This document shows positions 56,626 through 64,000 of a DNA stretch of 64,000 nucleotides, piece after piece (position 1 is the first letter of the stretch; every line of letters begins with the position of its first letter). A program made the translations under genes and the position numbers. This DNA comes from Sarcophilus harrisii (lineage: Eukaryota; Chordata; Mammalia; Dasyuromorphia; Dasyuridae). The DNA lies in NCBI RefSeq assembly GCF_902635505.1, contig NC_045430.1:278426181-278490180 (forward strand), given 5' to 3'. The notes below the pieces were generated by a model. It was not told the DNA's origin, made no database searches, and was given only the letters and a program-made list of their open reading frames with translations.

Positions 56626-56984
56626 TAAACAGCTTCAAAGATGAAATATTTAAGCTTTGACCAATTGCTTTTCTGTGTCACAGTTTTTGATTTGTTGCTC
56701 AATTTTACTAATTTTTTTTCTCTTCTTTCTTTAAATATTTTTTTAAATCACATATGACATGGGTCTCTGGGATAGAGAAGGAAGAGACATATAAGGAAAT
56801 CTCATCATAAAAATAAAAGTTATTGCCAAAAACTATTAAAATAGTGACCATTAATATCAATATGGTTAACATTACTTCAAATAGAAGCATAGAGTTCTTA
56901 AATAGCATAGCATTTTGCCTGCTTGCTTCCTCAAATTTTGGAACCAACAATTGTCAACTGGTAGTGACTATCCAAAATAGCATG
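56626..56984. other. unique AT-rich sequence
   Basis: No repeat recognised; T-run at 56,709-56,717. Confidence 0.35.
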
Positions 56985-57080
56985 ATAATTAATAGATAGA
57001 ATGCTGGGCTTTGAATCAGAAAGATTTTGGCTTGAGATCTAAATCATATGATTTGTTTTAAATAAGTCTTCCTTTAACCC
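56985..57080 (+). mobile_element. core-SINE 5' part
   Basis: 'agatagaatgctgggctttgaatcagaaagattttggcttgagatctaaatc' is the sense head and core. Confidence 0.7.
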
Positions 57081-57559
57081 TTCTTTAGAAACATTTTCCT
57101 TCTATGGGATCTTATTGCCTTATGAGGCAATACTGTTCATGCTCATCAAGTCTTACGTTGCAAACTAGAGTATACTCTTAGCTGCTACTGCTATTTTTTT
57201 GTCATATTCTCCACTTGGAAAGCAGATCACACATTTCCTGACTAATTTTTAGAATTTTTTCGTTTTCTTGATCTACCAATTGGTTTACACTGGCAAAAGT
57301 TGTGTGAAATGGTATAATTGATTTATTGTCATTCTATTTCTTGGCATTCACAACTTAGTTGAATGGGACATAAACTCATAGAGATAGGGGATGAACATTG
57401 TGTGAGAAGAAGAACCAGTAAGCTAGTATGGCTGCACCACAGGGTTTGGGAAGAGTAATGATGATCAAGAAAACTAGGCAGATTGGAAGAATTGAGATCA
57501 TGGGGAGATTTAAATGTTTGACATATTTGACCATTGAAGTAAATAAAAAAAGCCCATCA

Positions 57560-57565
<6 letters not shown>
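57081..57565. other. unique sequence
   Basis: No repeat recognised. The minus frame 57,376-57,633 is partly a (CA)n translation. Confidence 0.4.
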
Positions 57566-57610
<45 letters not shown>

Positions 57611-57612
57611 TG
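57566..57612. repeat. (TG)n microsatellite
   Basis: About 21 TG units with one TTTG interruption near the right end. Confidence 0.97.
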
Positions 57613-57619
57613 TAAATGC

Positions 57620-57860
57620 TGTGAAGGTGACATAGTTAGACCTGTACTTTAAGAAAATCACTTTGGCAGGTAAGGAGAGAATAGATTTTAGTAGTGAGAG
57701 ACTTGAGGCAAAGAGACCAATTAAGAAACTATGGTAATAGTCCAGGGACAGGTTATGAGGGCTGAATTAAGGTGGTAGTTGTATAAGTGGAGGGAAGGGG
57801 TCATAAAGAGAGATTTGCTAAACAAAAATGAGATCTGGCAGCTGTCCAAAGTAAACACTA
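57620..57860 (+). mobile_element. family A, 3' region
   Basis: 'ggtgacatagttagacctgtactttaagaaaatcactttggcagg', 'gagacttgaggcaaagagaccaattaagaaactatggtaatagtcc' and 'gagggctgaattaaggtggtag' follow the family order after the block seen at 35,500-36,000. Confidence 0.75.
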
Positions 57861-57864
57861 GTGA

Positions 57865-59345
57865 GATGGTCAGCATGGTTATTGTCCTTTGATCTCAAAG
57901 ATGACCAAAATAAGTCAAGCTAGTTTGTTCCACTGTGGCTGATCAGACCAATATGAATCAGAATGCTCTGCCACAGGTCAGATACAAAAAGTCCTAGGAG
58001 GATTTGGGGTAGCTTTGTACATCTTACATTTCTTCTGAGCTAATTCAATTCTGCTTTGCTCAGGGAGCCTAGCATCTCTGATGAGGACATGCTATACTGG
58101 GAAGTCCTGTGCCAATGTCTCCCATATTATATAATTGATTCTAAAGTTCTTAAAAAAAACCTTGAGAGTGTTGTATCGCTTTTTCTGACCATCCCAAGAA
58201 TTCTGGTCATGTGTAAATTCTCCATAGTCTTTTTGGCAAGAGTACATTTGGCATTTGGCCAACATGGTCAGTCCAATGGAGTTGGACTCTCTGTAGCAGA
58301 GTTTGAATGCTTGGCAGTTTAGTTCAAGAAAGGAACACAGTGCCTCGTACTTGATCCTGCCAGGGGATCTTCAGAATCTTCCTAAGTCAATTCAAATGGA
58401 AGCGATTCAGTTTCCTGACATGGTGCTGGTAGATTGTCCAGGTTTCCCAGGCATACAACCATGCAGTCAGCAACAACGGTTCTATAAATCTTCAGTTTGG
58501 TAGCCAATCTAATACTTCTCTCCCACATTTTTAGAGCCTTCTGAATTCCGAACTAGCTCTGGTAATGCACCTTATTATAAATATATACATCCCTGAAAAG
58601 AATACTGCTGAGGTAAGTAAACTTATCGACAGCATTCAAAGCTTCTCTATTTACTATAATTGATGCTTCCACATACTGATGATGTGGTGCTGGCAGATGG
58701 GGAACCTGTGTTTTCTTAGTGTTAATTGTTAGACCAAAATTAGTACAAGCAGAAGAGAATTGAACCATATTTTGTAGCATCTCAGTTTTAGAGGTTACAT
58801 TGAGTGCATAATCATGTGCAAACAAAAAAAATAATCACACTTCCTTCACTGGCTTGTAACCTTTTTAAATAGAAGGATTAACATCAATGCAGTGGCTGAC
58901 TTTGATTTGATGTCCATTCTCATCACAACCTGGGTGAAAACATCATGCTAAAAAGTAGAGGAACAAATATACAGTCTAATTTCACTTCACTGGTAACTAG
59001 AAAAACTCAAGATTATAATCTATTATATAGAACCTGGGCAAGCATATTATCACAAAATTGACATACTATATTGATGAACTTTTCTGGGCAACCAGATTTT
59101 GACACAATTTTTTATAAGCCCTCATGACAGACAGTATCAAAGGCCCAGCTTGGTCAGATATGAAAACATTATGTACGTACCTGTGTCCTGCACCCTGCAT
59201 TTCTCCTGAAGTAGTTCATCAATAAACACCATGTCAACCATTCTTTGATCCTTTCCATAGCTACACTGGCTCTCAGTTAGATGAACTTTCAGGTTAATAG
59301 CCTATTAAAGGAGGACTCTGGTCAAATTCTTGGAAAGTTACCAGC
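57865..59345 (-). mobile_element. non-L1 LINE reverse transcriptase remains
   Basis: Minus-strand translation gives an RT palm: a degenerate 'Asn-Gly-Val-Lys-Gln-Gly-Cys'-like block near 58,970-59,000, then in the 58,553-58,825 frame Phe-Ala-His-Asp-Tyr-Ala-Leu-Asn (Asp to His change in the catalytic FADD), Asn-Phe-Gly-Leu-Thr-Ile-Asn-Thr-Lys-Lys-Thr-Gln, and Ala-Val-Asp-Lys-Phe-Thr-Tyr-Leu-Ser-Ser. These are motifs of APE-type LINEs outside L1, closest in memory to RTE-like or related clades. The region 57,865-58,550 holds its C-terminal part. No 3' end or flanking duplication was found. Ancient. Confidence 0.8.
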
Positions 59346-59379
59346 ATAGAAGACATAAATCTGGATTGTAGGTAGGTGG

Positions 59380-59900
59380 GGCCTTCAACATAAACAGGCA
59401 AATTCAAAGAAGGCTCTTTTGGAGAGTAAAGTTACTGATGATAGTATGGGACAATTCATTTTAGTTTGGGAAATTGAATTGATTTTAATTTGTAAAATGA
59501 AACTAGAGATCAAAAGAAAAACTAGGAGTGAATAGATCCAGGATTTATTCACATAGATATCATTATTGAACTCAAGAAAGCTGATGATTTTATCAAATGA
59601 GAGAATATAAAGAAAAGAGGAAAGAGAGTCTAGAACAACCCTTTGAAGGATACCATAATTGGTAATCATGGAACAGATGGAAATCTTACAAAGGAGAATG
59701 AAAGGAATAGATAGCCCATAGAAGGATAACTAAGAGGTGTTACCTATACAAAAAAGAGACAGTATAAAAGAGAAAATGGTCTTAATATCTAAGGCTATAG
59801 AAAGATCAATTGGGATAAGGGCTGAGAGGATAGGAAATACTAAATCCAGAAATTAAAAGATAAATAATAACTTTCCAGATGAAAGTTTTAGTCAAATGAA
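59380..59900 (+). mobile_element. possible family A, distal region
   Basis: 'gagaaaatggtcttaatatctaaggctatagaaagatcaattgggataagggctgagagg' resembles the distal part of the same long repeat; weakly supported. The A-rich remainder is unassigned. Confidence 0.4.
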
Positions 59901-60509
59901 AATGGCTCCAAGTAAAGGAAAAGATGCCTTATGCAAAGGAAAATACTTGAATCTACATAATAAGTAAATCTACATAATTAGGGAAATATAAAGCTTTTAT
60001 TCTTCCTTGAGACAGATAGAAGGAATGAGAGTTCCAAGAGAATTCAATCTGTCAGGATTTTGAAATCCACTTCAAATGTGTACTCTGACTAATAAAAGAA
60101 TAAATTCTACATGGGACAACAAATTTGGAATGATCATCCAAGGATTAAGAAATCATTTTATCTGTATTATTAATGTTTTCAAATTAAGTATCTATCAATA
60201 GAGCTGAGCAGCTTTTCCACAGTAGACCATCTGGAGGAGGGAAGCTCATAATCCAAGTTGACTTGAATATTTTTCTTTTACTAAAAAGTGCTAGACCCTG
60301 TCTGCAGTGTTTCCAATGTGCTTGAATAGTCCCAATACAAACAGGATGCTGAACTAAATTCATAAAAACAGACTCTAAAAGGAAACTACTCTTTCCATAA
60401 GTGGGCTTCCTAGCATGCATATTTTCATTTTTGCTATTTCATACAAATGTCTTTTGCTAGAAAGCAAGGCATTTTTCTGGCATTGGTTTTTGGAAAAAAA
60501 ATAGAAAAG
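59901..60509. other. unique sequence
   Basis: No repeat recognised. A 78-codon minus frame (60,184-60,420) has no known features. Confidence 0.4.
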
Positions 60510-60660
60510 GCATAGAGAAAGAAATGATTTATTAAATATCAGGGTCATACATCATTCTAGGTACTGAGGATTTAGGGCCAAACCAAAACAGTCCCTGGCC
60601 TCAGGAAGCTCAAATTCTTACAGAGCTGTACACAGATTATTACATATAAGACATATACAA
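60510..60660 (+). mobile_element. family A repeat fragment
   Basis: 'gatttattaaatatcagggtcatacatcattctagg...agtccctggcctcaggaagctcaaattcttac'. Confidence 0.75.
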
Positions 60661-60959
60661 AATTGCAATATACGAATACACGAAAAACAGGTATTGAATC
60701 GGTCCATATGAGAAGTAAGAGGATCTGAAACGACTGGCAAAGTTTCTGTGCTCATGGACAGAAGGGTTTGGAAGTAGAATTGACAAAACATACGGTAGCA
60801 AGTGATTGGCTATGGCAGCTGGCAGAATCAGGATGTCAAAGATGACCACAAGTCATAAATCCAGGCATCCACCAAGATGGCATTGAGCTCAGCTGATGTG
60901 GAAACGAGGATAGAGCATGTAAATGGAGAAACAAATGTGATTAGAGACAAAATAACAAA

Positions 60960-61545
60960 CTGTTCCTTATTTCTTTGTTTTCCCTTTCCTTCACAGGCAA
61001 AGTTTCCAATGGAAAGCTACATCAAAATATAATAGTAACTGGAGGCAATTTAACTCATGGTTACTGAAGATGCAGTGAATTACCAAATAGACGTCTCTGT
61101 TTTTTTGATTGCCTTTTGACATTTCGCTCCCTAAAATTACAAGGTTAATAGACTAGCTAACAGAACTTCTGATATGACCAGGTACTTTTTTTTTTCCAAC
61201 ATAAGTCCTGTCTGTAAAAAAATAATATGGCATGCTGATCTGATAAAGTTATTCAAAATGTAAAGAGATGGAAAACTTTCCAAAAAGTGAACTGGGTAAA
61301 TAGCATGTTTATACAACTGCTTCCTGATGAGATGTCATTGAGATGAATCCCAAGTGAGTAGAGTAAGAACTCTTTTGCTACCCAGTGAGCAAAATCCCCT
61401 CTCCATTACTGCCTGGCCAAGGCAGAGATTAAAGCCATTTTCCTGATGTAATTTGAGGGATGCCAAAACATTAAATTGCCCCCACTTAAATGATTACATC
61501 TCTGCAGCTACAAATGCCAAAATAAAGGGATCAGATTCCTTGCAT
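60960..61545. promoter_or_regulatory. candidate conserved noncoding tract
   Basis: Transposon-free. Words include 'gcagtgaattaccaaatag', 'ttgattgccttttgac', 'cattaaattgcccccacttaaatgattac' and 'gcaggctaca'-like text, with repeated TTAAAT/ATTA cores. Looks like a distal enhancer by texture only. Confidence 0.38.
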
Positions 61546-61547
61546 GA

Positions 61548-61549
<2 letters not shown>

Positions 61550-61580
<31 letters not shown>
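61550..61580. repeat. (TG)n microsatellite
   Basis: About 15 TG units ending in TATA. Confidence 0.97.
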
Positions 61581-61583
<3 letters not shown>

Positions 61584-62219
61584 CTCTGCATGCATTCACC
61601 ACTGGCAGAATGATTAACAATATGGTATAAAACCACATTTAAAAATTTTTTAAATGGTTGGAAGGAAGATTTTCACACGTCAAAGGTCATGGCAGAGCCA
61701 TCAATGAAATCAAACAGGTAGAACCATCTCTGTATAAGTCATGTTTCAAACACTGAGTCTTGTCCTTTGGCAGGGCTATTTAATTCTTAACTACACAGAG
61801 AAGAATACTAGGTAATTACATGGCATCTCCCCGAGTATACATATTTCATTTCTAAGATGATTTCTGTATTCTTATTGGTCTTAGAGAGCAAAGGAGAAAT
61901 AGCATTCCCAGCCTGATTTAACTCTGAAGCCTTTTTAGACATCATCAGTCCCTGAAGTAACATATGATTAGCTAATAAAAATCCCTTCCAGGAAAAAATA
62001 GATTTTTACAAATTGGAAATCTAAAAAAAGAAAGAAAAAGAAACATCTAATTCTCTTTTATTGTAATTTTCTAAAGTGATAAAATGAAAAAATGCAGAAA
62101 CTAAGAAATTTGAGGAAATTGAATCAAAATAAACACATATTAAATATTTACTATGTTTTCTTCTGAGCCATCTACCAGCTAACAATATGATGTCTATCTT
62201 TTTGTTCATCCAATTTATT
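61581..62219. other. unique sequence
   Basis: No repeat recognised. A purine-rich patch lies at 62,021-62,044. Confidence 0.4.
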
Positions 62220-62560
62220 AATTAATAAAGAAGTATTTCCTGAAGTGTCTGCTGAGTACTTGGCCCTTTGCTGAATAATGAGAAGACAAAGAAGACAACT
62301 GTATCTACCACTGAAGTTTACATTCTGTCAGGGGAGAGAATATGTACATGCACAAGTCTATATGAAATATATACCAAAAAGTGCAAGATAAAATTGTGTG
62401 GGTATAGGTAGGGTGAGGAACACTAACACTTAGGGATAGGATACAATAAGAAAATTCTTTGTGTGGGGATCATTTGAGCAGAGTTTTGAAGAAATTGGGG
62501 TGTCTAATAGGCTTAGGTGAGGAAAAAGCATTTTCGAGGCGTGGGATTAAAATGATCCTA
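62220..62560 (+). mobile_element. family A, 5' and central region
   Basis: 'gtctgctgagtacttggccctttgctg', 'gaagtttacattctgtcaggggagagaatatgtac', then 'cagagttttgaagaaattgg' and 'gaaaaagcattttcgaggcgtggg'. It links the 'tactatgtgccaggcac' start with the central block, supporting that they are one family. Confidence 0.7.
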
Positions 62561-63039
62561 TCTACATTACAAGAAATTGAGGCAGAGCTCTGAGTCAATG
62601 GCACTTTATTAAAGGGTCCATAATCCCTTGTAATGAGGCAAACCTCAGAGCTTCCTCAGAGGCAAAGACTTATTGATGGATAGAAGAATGTCATGGATGA
62701 AGAACAATGTAATGATCTGTTTGATTGGAACAGTTTGTTACAGGATGGAAAGTAACAGATAACTAGTCCCGAAAAGTAGGTGAGAAATGTACAGGAATGA
62801 TCTTTAAAAGCTAGAGAGGAGGAAATATTCACTCTTAGAACCAAAAGGAAACCTCTAGGGGTAATTTAATGAAATGGAGTAACATGATTCTGGCAGTTTT
62901 AATTGGGCTTCATGTTTCTTCATTTCATCCAAAATAGCTGCTGCCCAATTTTTAATGGCATGTGTACAATTACAATTTTTTTCTATTTTATTACCTTTTG
63001 CCAGACACTAAATAATCACTTTTGTAAGGCCAGTCATCT
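62561..63039. other. unassigned sequence
   Basis: 'aatggcactttattaaagggtccataatcccttg...gaggcaaacctcagagcttcctcagagg' (62,600-62,665) looks like part of an interspersed repeat I cannot name. Remainder unique. Confidence 0.35.
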
Positions 63040-63245
63040 AGACCATATAGCATAGTATATAGTCTATAGGTAGAAAGTCCTGACTTCCTATTCAATTAAG
63101 GTACTGGATTTGTGATGTTGAAAGAAGCCACTTAATTACTTTGAGTCTCAGATGACTCTTTAGGACTAATCCACTAAGCCACACAGATGGGTCACTATTT
63201 ATATCGGTGGAAAGAGTTCTCCCAATTGAATTTCCCTTTCCTGAT
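63040..63245 (+). mobile_element. marsupial SINE with 'ctaagactataaatt'-type tail
   Basis: Head 'gcatagtatatagtctataggtagaaagtcctgacttcc', then 'gactctttaggactaatccactaagccacacagatgggtc' and 'tatcggtggaaagagttctcccaattgaatttccc'. Fits a distinct 3' variant of the core-SINE group. Confidence 0.75.
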
Positions 63246-63249
63246 GGGA

Positions 63250-63400
63250 TTGTGGACGCTTCTAATATTCATCATTGGTCACTTAACCTCTATCAATTTC
63301 TGTTTCTTGTTCTGTAAAATGAGAATAGAAATAACATTTACCCCACAGGGGTGTGATGAGATAATATCTGTAAAGTGCTGTGCTCCATATATTACCTGCA
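63250..63400 (+). mobile_element. MIR-like SINE
   Basis: 'tcacttaacctctatcaatttctgtttcttgttctgtaaaatgag' and 'accccacaggggtgtgatgagataatatctgtaaagtgctg'. Confidence 0.88.
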
Positions 63401-63734
63401 ACTATTACTGTGCTGGTCCTTACCATTATGGTTGTTTTGATGATAGGAAAATGAACTAAAACCCTCAGGATGATGGGAACTGGTTTTCTATTATTTAAGA
63501 CTCTATTCTCTTCTTAGCTGTCCCCCTCATCACCTACTACTGCCTAATACATGGATCACAAACAATAGGATCTTATTAAAAGAACCATGCTTATTGGATT
63601 GGGAGCCCAAGAACTTCTCCTGGTCCTGAGCTAGATAGGCCTGGTTCCGGGGCTATGTTAGTCTCTCCTAGCTAGGAGTGGAGAAAAGTCTTGGGGGAGG
63701 GGCCTAGGAGTTCAGTGGTATCATAATCTTGCCC
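63401..63734. other. unique sequence
   Basis: No repeat recognised; slightly GC-richer at 63,600-63,720. Confidence 0.4.
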
Positions 63735-64000
63735 ACATGTTTTTTTAGCTTAAATTTTACGGTACTTTATTATAGCTTTTTGTTGACAAAGCCTATGCAT
63801 GGGTAATTTTTCAATATTGATCCTTGCAAAACCTTCTATTCCAATTTTCCCCTCCTTCCCTCCACTTCCCTCCCCTAAATCATTTCCCATATTTTTATGC
63901 CACATCATAATGCTACACTATCTGGAATGATGACTTAATTGAATCACAATAATCATGATTCACAGATCAATAGCTTAGACAGCACAACGTACTTTGCTCA
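63735..64000 (-). mobile_element. L1 3' end, antisense, runs off window
   Basis: 'tatagctttttgttgacaaagcctatgcatgggtaatttttcaatattgatccttgc' and 'tcccctccttccctccacttccctcccctaaatc' are the reversed L1 3' UTR. It is recognisable to about 63,905; the rest to the window end may belong to it. Confidence 0.8.

Overview
The window reads as nuclear DNA of a marsupial mammal. The evidence is the repeat set: L1 copies whose 5' ends, ORF1 and 3' ends are of the marsupial type, tRNA-headed core-SINEs with an RTE-type tail ('...acgactgaaatgactgaac...'), many MIR-like SINEs, L2 3' ends, and an older repeat family built around the motif 'tactatgtgccaggcac' (called family A below; I cannot name it safely). 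The recent L1 3' end at 9,099-9,498 and 34,105-34,476 resembles what I remember from Australian marsupials, possibly dasyurids; that placement is a weak inference.

No protein-coding gene, rRNA, functional tRNA, CRISPR array or clear endogenous retrovirus could be supported. The longest open frames are low-complexity DNA or L1 ORF2 remains. The one promoter-like feature is a CpG island at about 895-1,760. The rest of the window is CpG-poor and repeat-rich, as in an intron or gene desert. Several stretches without repeats look evolutionarily constrained and could be distal regulatory elements (about 23,000-24,180, 25,500-27,100, 33,600-33,940, 43,380-44,000, 45,600-46,180, 60,960-61,545). This is judged from texture, not from an alignment.

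Layout. 1-900: purine-rich minisatellite and flank. 0.9-1.8 kb: CpG island. 2-9 kb: SINEs, simple repeats and an old L1 tail. 9.1-10.1 kb: a young L1 with a 5' inversion between perfect 11-bp target duplications. 10.5 kb: an insertion that is nothing but a poly(A) tail, between perfect 13-bp duplications. 13-17 kb: SINEs and AT- or GA-rich simple DNA. 17.9-21.9 kb: pieces of two L1 copies plus a second 5'-inverted L1. 22-27 kb: long mostly unique tract. 28-33 kb: dense SINEs and a 78-bp tandem duplication. 34.1-34.6 kb: a young L1 3' end joined to an mRNA-like 3' end inside one pair of 15-bp duplications. 36.7-42.8 kb: minus-strand L1s, the larger with an internal deletion and a hAT-type element near its 5' end. 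43-50 kb: unique DNA, SINEs and a 141-bp tandem duplication. 50.5-55.6 kb: an old plus-strand L1 carrying a second L1 within its ORF2. 57.9-59.3 kb: antisense remains of a non-L1 LINE reverse transcriptase. 60-64 kb: candidate constrained DNA, SINEs and the tail of another L1.

Nothing here looks like a new multi-gene system. The most informative objects are retrotransposition by-products whose mechanism can be read from their target-site duplications.
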